NCBI GenBank assembly: GCA_014237395.1
Contig: JABZFP010000030.1
Location: 186,001 to 250,000, forward strand
Length of the DNA: 64,000 nucleotides
Reading direction: 5' to 3'
Origin: Desulfobacteraceae bacterium
Lineage (GTDB): Bacteria > Desulfobacterota > Desulfobacteria > Desulfobacterales > UBA5852
The translations under genes were made by a program, and so were the position numbers. Of this stretch, positions 26,429 through 35,919 are shown piece after piece. The notes under the pieces are model-generated. The model searched no databases. It saw only the letters and a list, made by a program, of their open reading frames with translations, and was not told where the DNA came from. Numbering within the stretch: position 1 is the first letter of the stretch; each line of letters starts with the position of its first letter.

Positions 26429-26620
26429 GTTCATTTTCTTTCCCGCGAAAGAAAACAGAACCAAAAGAAATCGCCCGTGTCACGAGCCCTTCGGGTTCGT
26501 CTGCGCGTCGTGGCCGCAACTGGACGCGCCGAAACTCGCCCCGCTTATCAGCGTGACTCAGACAGTCGCCGCGTCTTTTTCTGCTGCAGCCCCGATGCTC
26601 GACCTCGTGACAAAGGGGAT
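26429..26620 (+). repeat. 192-bp structured 3' repeat, copy A
   Basis: Begins TTCATTTTCTTTCCCGCGAAAG (inverted repeat TTTCTTTC/GAAAGAAA), continues with ACCAAAAGAAA, CGCCCGTGTC, GAAACTCG, GACTCAGACA, GATGCTCG and ends GACAAAGGGGAT. All these blocks recur in the same order at 44523-44706. It starts 39 bp after the HD gene stop and encodes no recognisable protein. Confidence 0.8.
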
Positions 26621-26720
26621 TTAAATACTAGACGCGAAATATCGGTAATCCATTCAACCATAGCTATTTAATGTCATTCGCTTTACGGGGCGAAGACCGA
26701 TTCAACTAAACAAGGACGTT

Positions 26721-27425
26721 TTGAATTTGTCGAATTTGGCACCCATCATCGACGCCCGTGATCTGAGCCGTGTCTATCCCCTGGGGGACAGCGCGGTGGT
26801 GGGATTGAACCGGGTGTCGCTGACCATCGCCCCGGGCGAGATGGTGGTCCTCAAGGGCAACAGCGGGTCCGGCAAAAGCACGCTGTTGTCGCTCCTGGCC
26901 GGTCTCGACGACCCCACCGAGGGACGCCTCCACGTGGCGGGCTATGACCTCCGAAATCTTTCGGAAACCCGGAAAAACACCTACCGGCGCACGGTGGTGG
27001 GCATGATCTTCCAATCCTTCAACCTGCTGCCCACCATGAGCGTCATGGAAAACGTCTGCCTGCCGGCCCTCCTGGCAGGGAAGCCTTATCCGGAAACCAT
27101 CGAAAGGGCCGGTGAGTTGCTGGACTGGCTGGATATGGGCGCGCGTCGCGGTCATCGTCCGGCCCAGCTTTCCGGCGGTGAAATGCAGCGCACGGCCATT
27201 GCCCGGGCCCTTATCAACGATCCGGCTCTCATCCTGGCGGACGAACCCACCGGCAACCTGGACAGCCGCAACGGCGGTCTCGTGATCGACCTCCTGCGGG
27301 AGTTGAACCGGCGCTGGCAGCGCACGGTGGTTATCGCCACCCACAGCAACCTGGCCGATCCGTTTGCCACCCTCCAGATCTGCCTCAAGGACGGTGCCAT
27401 CACGGATTCGACATGCGATCGTTGA
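26721..27425 (+). CDS. ABC transporter ATP-binding protein (LolD/MacB-type, AttE-like)
   Basis: 234 residues. Walker [10 protein letters not shown] (about 48-56), Q-loop F-Q-S-F-N-L-L-P, signature L-S-G-G-E-M-Q-R and Walker [14 protein letters not shown] are all intact. This is the subgroup that powers FtsX-like permeases for lipoprotein or peptide extrusion. The start is a TTG after CAAGGACGTT; a second TTG two codons later is also possible. It overlaps the permease gene by 13 bp. The pair resembles AttE/AttF-G, whose usual partner AttH lies 7 kb downstream here. Confidence 0.9.
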   Translation: MNLSNLAPIIDARDLSRVYPLGDSAVVGLNRVSLTIAPGEMVVLKGNSGSGKSTLLSLLAGLDDPTEGRLHVAGYDLRNLSETRKNTYRRTVVGMIFQSFNLLPTMSVMENVCLPALLAGKPYPETIERAGELLDWLDMGARRGHRPAQLSGGEMQRTAIARALINDPALILADEPTGNLDSRNGGLVIDLLRELNRRWQRTVVIATHSNLADPFATLQICLKDGAITDSTCDR

Positions 27426-29995
27426 TCTTCTTCCTACGCGTTTTCAACTGGTTCAGCCTGCGCCAGGTCCGCCAGCACCCCTGGCGGGCCGCCACCGTCC
27501 TGGCCGGTGTGGCCCTTGGGGCCGCGGTGTTCGGCAGCGTCCGCTTGGCTGTGCATGCCTCCCTGGACACCTTTGGCCGCAGCATGGACGTCGTCGCCGG
27601 CAGTGCCGACCACACGGTGACGCGCCCCGGGGGACGGGTCGATGAAGCGCTGGTCGTGCGATTGCTGGCACACCCGGCCGTGCGTGCCGCATCCCCGTTT
27701 TTATCGACCTATACCCGTGCCCGTGACGGTTCCGGCCGCTCTTTTCTGCTGATCGGCCTGGACCCGATTCTCGACCGGCCCTTGCGGGAATGGCAGGTCG
27801 CCCATGGTTCCGGCGAGGATGCCAAGTGGGTCCGGCTGCTGTCGGAACCCTATACGCTGATTGCCGGGGCAGCTCTGGCGGCATCCGAAGGGTGGACCGC
27901 CGGTCAGACGATGGCACTGGGGCACCGACAGGGCACGGCGTCTTTCACGATGGTGGGTCAGCTCGTGCCGGAAGGTCTGGCAACCACGGAAGGCGGCCGG
28001 ATCGCCATCACCGACATTTCCACCTTTCAGGAATTCACCGGCACCATCGGTGCGGTGGACCGGATCGACCTGGTGCTGCATAGCGCACCCACGGATGCCG
28101 CCCTTGCTTCCTTGACCGCGCTTTTGCCGAAGGGCACCATGCTGCAAGGTCCCGGGGAAGCCAAGCGCAGCGGGCAGGGCATGATTCGGGCCTATGCCCT
28201 GAATCTTTCCATTCTCAGTTTTGCGGCCTTGTTCGTGGGCATGTTCCTGGTCTACAGCCTGGTGGCCCTGAATGCGGCCTCCCGGCGGCGCGAGCTGGCT
28301 ATTTTACGGTCGATCGGCGCTTCCGCGCGGACCTTGTTCTGGCTTTTTATCGCTGAAGGGGCTTTTTTCGGCCTCGTGGGCTGGCTGCTGGCGCTTCCGA
28401 TCAGCAGCTTTATGACCCGTTTTCTGCTGGCGGGGGTCAGTCGGACCATCACCACCCTTTTTGTGCGGGTGAACGTGGCCGATGTCGCCCTCAGTCCAGA
28501 AGAGATTGCATTTTCACTGGGTGCAACGCTGGTCGTGGCCGTGCTGGCCGCGGTTCAGCCGGCCTGGGAAGCCATGCGCATCGCGCCCAAGGAAGTCATG
28601 GCCGCCGCATCCCCGGTCTACCGGACCGGCAAGGGATCCCGCCGGTTGGCGATAGCCGGCCTGCTCTGTGTCCTCGCGGTGATGCCCCTGGCGGGTTTGC
28701 CAGGCTACCGGGGCATCCCGCTGCCGGGCTATCTGGCGACCCTGCTGCTTTTTCTGGGATTTGCGCTGATGGCCCCCTGGGGGCTCCAGCGTGCGGGGCG
28801 GCGGCTGCGGCCTGCATTGCGGCGCCATGCGGGTCTGCCGGCCCACCTGGCCGCCGGCTATATTCAGGACAGCGGCAGCCGGACGGCGATCTCGGTCGGC
28901 GCCCTGATGACGGCCGTGGCACTGTTTACGGCCCTGGTCATCATGGTGCAGAGTTTCCGCCATACGGTGGAGATCTGGGTCGACCAGACCATCAGCGGAG
29001 ACCTTTTCGTGACCACCCGCATGGCGGAGACCAACCACGTTTGGGAACCGCTTCCGGACGACGTCCAGACCTACCTGCAGGGATTGACGACGGTGGACCT
29101 CGCGCCGGACCGGCGTTTCAACCTCTCCTATGACGGGTTCCCTTTTTTACTGGAAGCGATGGATTTCCAGGCTTTTGACCGTTACGGGTCGTTTTTCTGG
29201 CTGGAAGGCGAGCCCCGACAACTGATGGGGCCGTTGACCGCCGGGGAGGGTGTGATCGTATCGGAGGTCTTCGCCAACCGGACCGGTTTGTCCGTCGGTG
29301 ATCGATTCCAGTATCAGGTTCGCGGTGTCTCCTTGGACTGGCCTATTTTAGGCATTGTAAGGGACTACCGTACCCGGGGCGGGGTGGTGTTCTGTTCGCT
29401 GGCCGATCTCCAGCAGCGCAGTGGGGGTATGGCCTGGGGCGGTGTCCGCCTTTTTTTCAAAGACCGCCAGGCGGCGGACGGTCCGGCCCTCGAACGCGTG
29501 CAGGAGGATCTCCATTTGCGTTTCGGCGACCGGCTGGATATGTTTGCCGGGCGGAATCTGCGGGCGTCTGTGCTGAAAATTTTCGACGAAACCTTTGCGA
29601 TTACCACGGTGCTGCTGCTGATCGCCCTTGTGGTGGCCGCCCTGGGGATAACCACGACCCTGACCGTCCTGGTGCTGGAACGAACCCGGGAGCTGAATAC
29701 GGTGTATGCCGTCGGCGGCAGCCTGGGGCAGATCCGGGGAATGATCCTGTGGGAGGCGGTCTTCATGGTGACGGTCGGTGAAATCGGGGGATTGCTGTGC
29801 GGGTTTATCCTGTCCTATCTCCTGGTCTTCGTCATCAACCGGCAATCGTTTGGATGGACTTTTCTTTACGGCGTGGACTGGAGCGCTCTGGCGTTTTCGC
29901 TTCCCCTGATCGTGGCTACGGCCCTGATGGCGGCTCTGCCGGCCATGCGGGTGGTCTATCGGGTGCCGCCGGCGACGCTCCTTCGTGATCGCTGA
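27413..29995 (+). CDS. FtsX-like ABC transporter permease (two-domain)
   Basis: 860 residues with an N-terminal helix, a periplasmic loop domain, three helices around residues 265-385, a further group near 415-470 and 490-520, a second periplasmic domain and three C-terminal helices ending [11 protein letters not shown]. Two FtsX domains in one chain are typical of AttF/AttG-like fusions. It should work with the preceding ATPase to move a lipophilic substrate or peptide out of the inner membrane. Confidence 0.9.
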   Translation: MRSLIFFLRVFNWFSLRQVRQHPWRAATVLAGVALGAAVFGSVRLAVHASLDTFGRSMDVVAGSADHTVTRPGGRVDEALVVRLLAHPAVRAASPFLSTYTRARDGSGRSFLLIGLDPILDRPLREWQVAHGSGEDAKWVRLLSEPYTLIAGAALAASEGWTAGQTMALGHRQGTASFTMVGQLVPEGLATTEGGRIAITDISTFQEFTGTIGAVDRIDLVLHSAPTDAALASLTALLPKGTMLQGPGEAKRSGQGMIRAYALNLSILSFAALFVGMFLVYSLVALNAASRRRELAILRSIGASARTLFWLFIAEGAFFGLVGWLLALPISSFMTRFLLAGVSRTITTLFVRVNVADVALSPEEIAFSLGATLVVAVLAAVQPAWEAMRIAPKEVMAAASPVYRTGKGSRRLAIAGLLCVLAVMPLAGLPGYRGIPLPGYLATLLLFLGFALMAPWGLQRAGRRLRPALRRHAGLPAHLAAGYIQDSGSRTAISVGALMTAVALFTALVIMVQSFRHTVEIWVDQTISGDLFVTTRMAETNHVWEPLPDDVQTYLQGLTTVDLAPDRRFNLSYDGFPFLLEAMDFQAFDRYGSFFWLEGEPRQLMGPLTAGEGVIVSEVFANRTGLSVGDRFQYQVRGVSLDWPILGIVRDYRTRGGVVFCSLADLQQRSGGMAWGGVRLFFKDRQAADGPALERVQEDLHLRFGDRLDMFAGRNLRASVLKIFDETFAITTVLLLIALVVAALGITTTLTVLVLERTRELNTVYAVGGSLGQIRGMILWEAVFMVTVGEIGGLLCGFILSYLLVFVINRQSFGWTFLYGVDWSALAFSLPLIVATALMAALPAMRVVYRVPPATLLRDR

Positions 29996-30104
29996 GATTT
30001 GATTTTATTGAAGAAAAGCATCCGATAATGGTGTAAAGGTATGGCGATAGCGAAAGGCTGTGGTGATTGCTTATGTACGAAGGTCCGTTATGAGGAGTTG
30101 TCAA

Positions 30105-30491
30105 ATGAAGATGCCGGTTGTCGTATTTTTCTGTTGCATTCTGTTCGCGTTCAGCGCGCCAACGATGGCGGGAGACGAGACGGTTCAAATTCCGGTCGCG
30201 GGCATGGTCACCATGGTCGATCTGGGTGCCGACCGGTGCGTCCCCTGCAAGATGATGGCGCCGATAATCGCCAAAGTCAGACAGGACTATGAAGACCGGG
30301 CGGCGATTATTTTTCTGGACGTCTGGAAAGATCCCGGTCTTGGCAAAAAATTCGGTATCCGGGCCATTCCCACCCAAATTTTTTATGATCGCGACGGCAA
30401 GGAAGTCTACCGTCACCTCGGCTTTATGGATGAGAAAAGTATGGTGGCGGCACTGCAAAAACTTGGTGTGCCTCCCAAAGCGGTCCCTTAA
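30105..30491 (+). CDS. Periplasmic thioredoxin-fold protein
   Basis: 128 residues starting at ATG 30105, seven bases after GAGGAG (30092-30097). A signal peptide (P-V-V-V-F-F-C-C-I-L-F-A-F-S-A-P-T-M-A) leads to a thioredoxin domain with active site D-R-C-V-P-C-K and the cis-proline strand I-R-A-I-P-T-Q-I-F-Y. The C-V-P-C dithiol suggests a reductant fed by the CcdA-like protein encoded next. It likely keeps periplasmic thiols or cytochrome heme sites reduced. Confidence 0.87.
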   Translation: MKMPVVVFFCCILFAFSAPTMAGDETVQIPVAGMVTMVDLGADRCVPCKMMAPIIAKVRQDYEDRAAIIFLDVWKDPGLGKKFGIRAIPTQIFYDRDGKEVYRHLGFMDEKSMVAALQKLGVPPKAVP

Positions 30492-30546
30492 GCCCGATTT
30501 CGACGCCGAGCTCCTTCGGGGCTGGCCCATCGTGAAGTGAGACAGC

Positions 30547-31254
30547 ATGCTTGACGCCTTTTTTCTGACGGTAAATCAATGGATGACCACAGAATCATCC
30601 CTGGCGCTCGTGGGATGTTTTTTGTGGGGGGTGGTCAGTGTCCTCTTCAGCCCCTGCCACCTAGCCTCCATACCACTGGTCGTAAGCTACGTGGCCGGCC
30701 AGAAGCGTGTGCTGCGTGCCGGCCAGGCGGCCCAATACGCCGTATGTTTTACGGGAGGGCTTTTTATCACCATTGCTTGCGTGGGCATTGTTTGCGCTCT
30801 GCTGGGACGCATGTTGGGTGAGATCGGCCCCTATTGGACCATCCTTGTGGGAGCGGTCCTCATTTGGGTGGCACTGGATATGATCGGTGTAAGCGCCTGC
30901 TCGATATCCGGCGGTTCGCTGCAGCGCTTTAACCTGAGCGGTCGATCCGGTGCCTTTGTGCTGGGGTTGCTCTACGGTCTTCTCTCCGGGTCTTGCACCT
31001 TCGGCTTTATCGCGCCGATGCTGGCCTTTATCACCATCCAGCAGGAAGTTGCCCGGGGATTGCTCTACATCGTGCTTTTCGGCATCGGGCATTGCATCCC
31101 GATTGTCATTGCGGGCAGTTCCATGGCCTTGGTCAAGCGCCTGCTGGAAACTGCCCGTTTTCAGCAAAGCAGCCGCTGGTTTCGACGGTTGGGCGGCGTG
31201 GCGATTGGAATCTTGGGGGTGTACTTTATCATGCGGCCCTTCTGGGAGGCCTGA
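30547..31254 (+). CDS. CcdA/DsbD-type transmembrane electron transporter
   Basis: 235 residues with six predicted helices. The paired membrane cysteines are present: V-L-F-S-P-C-H-L-A-S-I-P in helix 1 and L-L-S-G-S-C-T-F-G-F-I-A-P in helix 4. These carry electrons from cytoplasmic thioredoxin to the periplasm. The partner thioredoxin is encoded 56 bp upstream. Its stop overlaps the next start in TGATG. Confidence 0.9.
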   Translation: MLDAFFLTVNQWMTTESSLALVGCFLWGVVSVLFSPCHLASIPLVVSYVAGQKRVLRAGQAAQYAVCFTGGLFITIACVGIVCALLGRMLGEIGPYWTILVGAVLIWVALDMIGVSACSISGGSLQRFNLSGRSGAFVLGLLYGLLSGSCTFGFIAPMLAFITIQQEVARGLLYIVLFGIGHCIPIVIAGSSMALVKRLLETARFQQSSRWFRRLGGVAIGILGVYFIMRPFWEA

Positions 31255-32066
31255 TGGCGATGCTCGGAATGACGAGGAGCACAGGGTTGCGAGCGCTGAT
31301 GGTCGGTGGACTCCTCACGGTTTTGATGGTGGCAGTGGCCCCGGCGGCCGTTTTGCAAAACATGCTGATCATTTCCATTGATGCACTGCACCCCGAAGCG
31401 TTGCGTGTCGGAGACCTTCCGACCCTGCAGCGAGCGATGCGACAGGGTGTCTATACGATGGCGGGGCAAAGCACGGATCCCCCGCTGACGTTGATCTCCC
31501 ATGCGGCCATGTTTACGGGGGTGTCGCCTAATGCGGGCGGGAAGCAGGACAATCGCTGGCTGCCGGGCGAACCGACGGTGGGCCGGCCGACTATTTTCAA
31601 CCGGGCTAAGAGCGGCGGTTACCGGACGGGCTATTTTTATTCCAAGCAGAAGCTGGGCTACCTGGTCAACGACGCGGTGGATGCCCACCAGTGGTCAAAA
31701 GACAACGCCATCGATCTGGCGGAAGCGTTCATGGCCGCCCCGGGGCGCCATTTCGTTTTTCTGCATGTCAGTGGGCTGGACCAGGTCGGGCCGGAGAATG
31801 GCTGGTTGTCGACGGAATATCTGGAGGAATTGTTCTATATCGACGACGCTCTCTCACCCCTGATTGCGAAGATCGAAAAGCAGAAGCATTTTCTGATCGT
31901 CATTACCAGCGATCATGCCGGTCACGGTCGCATTCACGGCAGCCGGCACCCGGAAGACTACCGGCTTCCGCTGGTCATTTACTCGGATGTGAAGACCTTC
32001 GACGATTATCAGGATATGGCTTACACCGTGACCGATCTGCAAAAGATCCTGGATGCGGTTTGGTAA
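31254..32066 (+). CDS. Alkaline-phosphatase-superfamily hydrolase (phosphodiesterase/sulfatase-like), exported
   Basis: 270 residues. The start at 31254 overlaps the preceding stop and has GGGAGG before it; earlier codons in this frame are antisense to nothing known and were excluded. A hydrophobic leader (about 10-32) precedes I-I-S-I-D-A-L-H-P, the first metal motif. P-L-T-L-I-S-H-A-A-M-F-T-G holds the nucleophile region, and T-S-D-H-A-G-H-G supplies the D-H-x-x-H ligands. It probably hydrolyses phosphate or sulfate esters in the periplasm. Confidence 0.82.
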   Translation: MAMLGMTRSTGLRALMVGGLLTVLMVAVAPAAVLQNMLIISIDALHPEALRVGDLPTLQRAMRQGVYTMAGQSTDPPLTLISHAAMFTGVSPNAGGKQDNRWLPGEPTVGRPTIFNRAKSGGYRTGYFYSKQKLGYLVNDAVDAHQWSKDNAIDLAEAFMAAPGRHFVFLHVSGLDQVGPENGWLSTEYLEELFYIDDALSPLIAKIEKQKHFLIVITSDHAGHGRIHGSRHPEDYRLPLVIYSDVKTFDDYQDMAYTVTDLQKILDAVW

Positions 32067-33501
32067 AATTCAAAGGCCGGCGACGGTCTTGCAACTTCGA
32101 GATGCGGTTGTGAACGTCCCTCTCTCCTCACCGGAAAAGAAAATCAGCGAAGTGATCGAGGCCTGCGCGGACTGCGAGCAATGCCGGCACATGATGGCAT
32201 CCGAGTGTCTGTTCTTTGACGCGCTCTATCGGCTGCATGATCAGGCCAAGGACAATGGGCGGGCTCTGTCCACGGACGACCTGCGGGATCTGGTGGATCT
32301 CTGCAACTATTGCGCGCTCTGCAGCTGCCCGGACATCCGGGCATCTATTATCGAGGCCAAAACACGGTTTGTCGAACGCGACGGGCTGACGCTCGGGCCC
32401 CGCCTTCTGGAAGATGTGGCCCGCATGGGAAAGCTGTGCGGCCTGTTTCCGCAGCTGGCGAACCGGATGCTGGCCAACGGCAGGACGGGCAGGTTGCTCA
32501 AGCGGGTGGCAGGCATCCATGAGGATCGCCGCCTGCCGATCCTTCCGGGCACGTCATTTGATACCTGGGCGCGCCGACAGGGGTTGATGCAAAAGCCGGC
32601 GCCAGGCGCAGCAAATAAAGTTGCCTATTTCGCCGGTTGCTCCGGCCGCTATTTGTTCCCGGAAGTCCCGCAGGCGTTGGTGCACGTCTTTCAGCACTGT
32701 GGCATCCAGGTCTACGTACCGGATCAGCAGTGCTGCGGCATGCCGACGCTGCTGGAAGGCGATCGGAAGAAAACGCTTGCTTTCATGGCGGCCAACGTCG
32801 AACGGCTGGCCGCACTGGTGGCGGAAGGCTTTACGATTGTCTGCTCCTGCCCCACCTGCGGGTTTGTCCTGAAGGAACTGCTCAAAGAGCGGGCCTATTA
32901 TGCCGATGCCTACCAGAAGAAGATTGGCGCAGAGGCTGGCTTCCTGAAGGTACCCGTCGAGGGTCGGACCGAAAACGGCAAAGGTCCGAGCTTCAACCAT
33001 ATTCGTAAATCCATTTATGGCAAAATTCTTAAAGATAATGGTTATTTTGCGGCTATCGACCCCCTGAAGCGAATTGCTGTGGCTGAAAACACGCTGGACG
33101 CCGGGGAATATCTTTGGCGGCATTTACAGAGAGAAGGACTGCGTGTCGCGTATAAAGCCTTAAAAGAGCGGCTGGTCTATTTCGCGCCCTGCCATCAGCG
33201 TGAACAGAACATCGGCCGTCCCTATTTGGAATTGCTGCAGATGTACCGGGGGGCGATGGTGGATATCGTCGATGACACCTACGATTGCTGCGGCATGGGC
33301 GGAATCATGGGCTACAAGCGTGAGTTTCACGAACACTCGATCAGACTGGGCACTCCTGTGATGGAGAAAATCGCAGCCCGGCGTCCGGATAAGATCGTCA
33401 CCGAATGCCTGAGCTGCCGATTGCAGTTCCGGCATCTGGCAGACTATCCGGTGGCTCACCCGCTGGAAGTCATGGCCGGGCTTTTGAACTTGACGGCGTG
33501 A
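32053..33501 (+). CDS. GlpC/HdrD-like iron-sulfur protein with two CCG domains
   Basis: 482 residues. Two cysteine clusters near the N-terminus (C-A-D-C-E-Q-C near 39-45 and C-N-Y-C-A-L-C-S-C-P near 88-97) look like 4Fe-4S ferredoxin sites with altered spacing. Two CCG domains follow: F-A-G-C...C-C-G-M-P (about 195-235) and F-A-P-C-H...C-C-G-M-G-G (about 378-417), with C-L-S-C-R at the end. Such proteins are electron-transfer subunits of respiratory or heterodisulfide-reductase-like complexes. The start is uncertain: ATG 32053 overlaps the previous gene, while GTG 32110 would also keep all motifs. Confidence 0.82.
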   Translation: MRFGKIQRPATVLQLRDAVVNVPLSSPEKKISEVIEACADCEQCRHMMASECLFFDALYRLHDQAKDNGRALSTDDLRDLVDLCNYCALCSCPDIRASIIEAKTRFVERDGLTLGPRLLEDVARMGKLCGLFPQLANRMLANGRTGRLLKRVAGIHEDRRLPILPGTSFDTWARRQGLMQKPAPGAANKVAYFAGCSGRYLFPEVPQALVHVFQHCGIQVYVPDQQCCGMPTLLEGDRKKTLAFMAANVERLAALVAEGFTIVCSCPTCGFVLKELLKERAYYADAYQKKIGAEAGFLKVPVEGRTENGKGPSFNHIRKSIYGKILKDNGYFAAIDPLKRIAVAENTLDAGEYLWRHLQREGLRVAYKALKERLVYFAPCHQREQNIGRPYLELLQMYRGAMVDIVDDTYDCCGMGGIMGYKREFHEHSIRLGTPVMEKIAARRPDKIVTECLSCRLQFRHLADYPVAHPLEVMAGLLNLTA

Positions 33502-33624
33502 TGACGGGTCGCGATCCTGACTGTTGGAGATTCGCTTTGTTCGACCTTGCAAGTCATTTGAGGGATGGATTTGGAAGGGCTTTCTCGACCGCGTGCAACG
33601 GCAGCATAAAGGGTGTCAATCTTC

Positions 33625-33636
33625 AGGAGGTGATCC
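33625..33636 (+). promoter_or_regulatory. Extended ribosome binding site for a TTG start
   Basis: AGGAGGTGATCC complements 12 bases of the bacterial 16S 3' end and ends directly before the TTG of the TauE/SafE gene. It compensates for the weak start codon and decides the start. Confidence 0.85.
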
Positions 33637-34599
33637 TTGTTCTTTGAGACCGCAGGTATTGAAGTGGCGCTGTGGATACCGCCTCTGGTAGCCTTTACGA
33701 TTTCCCTCTTCACGTCCATGGGAGGGGTTTCCGGAGCTTTTCTGCTGCTGCCTTTCCAGATGTCGTTTTTGGGATACGTCAATCCCTCGGTCAGCGCCAC
33801 CAATCAACTCTTCAATATCGTTGCTATCCCCAGCGGCGTCTATCGCTACTGCAAGGAGGGCCGTATGGTCTGGCCCCTGACCGGGGTGGTCGTTACCGCC
33901 ACCTTGCCGGGGGTATTCATCGGCGCCGTGGTGCGGGTCGCTTACCTGCCCGATCCCAGGCATTTCAAACTTTTCGCCGGCGCGGTACTGTTATCTATTG
34001 GATGTAAAATGATTTTCGAATTGGCGCGCAAAACCGCTGGGCGTGCCGGAAAGGCAAACAGCGAAAAGCGTTTTCAGGATGTGGTGCGCACCTATCGCAC
34101 CCTCTCGACCAACCCGCAAAAGAGCAACGGCAATCCGCTGCCGGCTGTCAATGTCACCCATTTCAATTTTAAACGGTTGGGATATACTTTTTACGGTGAA
34201 TCGTTCGATGTTTCCCTCTGGGGTATTTTTTCGCTCAGCTTCATTGTCGGCATCGTGGGCGGTATCTACGGCATTGGCGGCGGATCGATTATCGCGCCTT
34301 TTTTTGTGACCTATTTCGGTCTTCCTGTTTACACCGTGGCCGGCGCGGCCCTGATGGGAACGTTCGTGACTTCGGTGGCCGGCGTGGTCTTCTACCAGGC
34401 CATCGCCCCCTTTTATCCAAACCTGTCGGTGGCGCCGGATTGGTTGCTGGGAATTTTGTTCGGCCTGGGGGGCATGGTCGGCATGTATCTGGGTGCCCGG
34501 CTCCAGAAATTCGTACCGGCCAGGTTTATAAAATGGCTACTGGCAGGCATTCTGGTTTTTACGGCCGCAAAGTATATCGTGGAGTTTATCCGGGCATAG
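33637..34599 (+). CDS. TauE/SafE-family sulfite/sulfonate exporter-like permease
   Basis: 320 residues with about eight to nine helices. The TauE signature is seen twice: S-M-G-G-V-S-G-A-F-L-L-L-P in the first repeat and G-I-Y-G-I-G-G-G-S-I-I-A-P-F in the second. The start is a TTG six bases after a ribosome site that extends to the full anti-Shine-Dalgarno complement (33625-33636), which outweighs the lack of ATG. A soluble loop of about 60 residues separates the halves. Substrates in the family include sulfite, sulfoacetate and other anions. Confidence 0.87.
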   Translation: MFFETAGIEVALWIPPLVAFTISLFTSMGGVSGAFLLLPFQMSFLGYVNPSVSATNQLFNIVAIPSGVYRYCKEGRMVWPLTGVVVTATLPGVFIGAVVRVAYLPDPRHFKLFAGAVLLSIGCKMIFELARKTAGRAGKANSEKRFQDVVRTYRTLSTNPQKSNGNPLPAVNVTHFNFKRLGYTFYGESFDVSLWGIFSLSFIVGIVGGIYGIGGGSIIAPFFVTYFGLPVYTVAGAALMGTFVTSVAGVVFYQAIAPFYPNLSVAPDWLLGILFGLGGMVGMYLGARLQKFVPARFIKWLLAGILVFTAAKYIVEFIRA

Positions 34600-34728
34600 G
34601 GTGTTATGGCGACCCAATCGCGGTTTATTGACGAAAGGGCCCGAACGATTCAATTCAGCCTCTAAAAAGAACCCCATCGATGGGGCAGACCGGGGGCACC
34701 ATCCCAGGGCGGGGGAGATATTTCGGCG

Positions 34729-35793
34729 ATGAGATTTTTACGCGCCTATCTGTCCGTCACCGGGCCCTGCCGCTTCAGTTTCCCAGTGGATCACGGCGCC
34801 CATCCGGGCTACCGCACCGAATGGTGGTACTATACCGGCAACCTGACGGCGGTCACCGGCGAGCAGTTCGGCTTTCAACTCACGTTTTTCCGGCGCCAGC
34901 TCCGGCCTTCCAACTCCGGCCGGGACTGGCCCGACCCGGCATCGGCCTGGCGCACCAACCAGATTTACCTGGCCCACGCCGCCCTGACCGATCTCTCCGC
35001 CCGGCGGCATGTCATGGCGGAAAGGGTGAGCCGGGCAGCAATCGGGTTGGCCGGTGCTGTGACGGACGCGAAGGGAACGCGGATATTTTTGAACGAGTGG
35101 GAGACGATGATCACCCCCATGGGCCACACACTGCGGATGACGGATGACAAGTTTGACCTGGCGCTGACCCTGGCGCCCACCAAAGGTCCCATCCCCCACG
35201 GTGATAGTGGCTACAGCCGCAAGGGGGCCGATCCGCAGCAGGCCAGCTGCTATTACTCTTTTCCGCGGATGGCGGCCAGCGGCCGGGTGCGTATAGGGGA
35301 AAATGAGTACCCGGTGACAGGCCAAGGCTGGATGGATCACGAATTCAGCACGGCCCCCCTGGCGGAGGGCGTTACGGGTTGGGACTGGTTCAGCATCCAG
35401 CTCGACGACAAGCGGGAACTGATGATTTATCTCCTGCGGCTGGACACGGGAGAGATGCATCCCGCCTCAAGCGGCACCCTGATCGGACCCGAAGGCCAAG
35501 TAACGCACTTGACGCAAACGGGTTTCCAGGCGCAGGTGACCCGCCGCTGGACTAGTCCGGCAACCGGTGCGACTTATCCTTTGGGCTGGGAGATCGCCCT
35601 GCCCGAACATGATGTAAAACTGCAACTGACAGCCGCCTTGGACGACCAGGAAATGGTCACTACCGGCAGTACCGGTGTGACCTACTGGGAGGGGAGTCTA
35701 TCGGTAAACGGTCGATCTGGTGGTATGCCCGTGACGGGCCAGGGGTACATGGAGTTGACGGGGTATGCCGATCCTTACGCTCCGCCCCTGTGA
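34729..35793 (+). CDS. AttH/CrtC-like lipocalin-domain hydrolase
   Basis: 354 residues. H-P-G-Y-R-T-E-W-W-Y-Y-T-G-N-L near residue 24 and Q-G-W-M-D-H-E-F-S near 203 are the two hallmark motifs of carotenoid 1,2-hydratase/AttH double-lipocalin proteins. No clear signal peptide is present in this start. AttH is normally encoded beside AttE-AttF/G ABC exporters; the ABC genes here sit 5 kb upstream across five unrelated genes. It probably acts on a lipid-like substrate, with carotenoids only one possibility. Confidence 0.85.
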   Translation: MRFLRAYLSVTGPCRFSFPVDHGAHPGYRTEWWYYTGNLTAVTGEQFGFQLTFFRRQLRPSNSGRDWPDPASAWRTNQIYLAHAALTDLSARRHVMAERVSRAAIGLAGAVTDAKGTRIFLNEWETMITPMGHTLRMTDDKFDLALTLAPTKGPIPHGDSGYSRKGADPQQASCYYSFPRMAASGRVRIGENEYPVTGQGWMDHEFSTAPLAEGVTGWDWFSIQLDDKRELMIYLLRLDTGEMHPASSGTLIGPEGQVTHLTQTGFQAQVTRRWTSPATGATYPLGWEIALPEHDVKLQLTAALDDQEMVTTGSTGVTYWEGSLSVNGRSGGMPVTGQGYMELTGYADPYAPPL

Positions 35794-35919
35794 GCCTGCT
35801 ATTAAAGCATAGTCTGCCAAAGACGCCCTCCCCGGTAGAAATTGTAAAAATGCGTTGTGAGTGATATCGTCTGGATTGTCGCAGCATAATTTGATTTCTT
35901 CTTTGCACAGGGACTCTCT

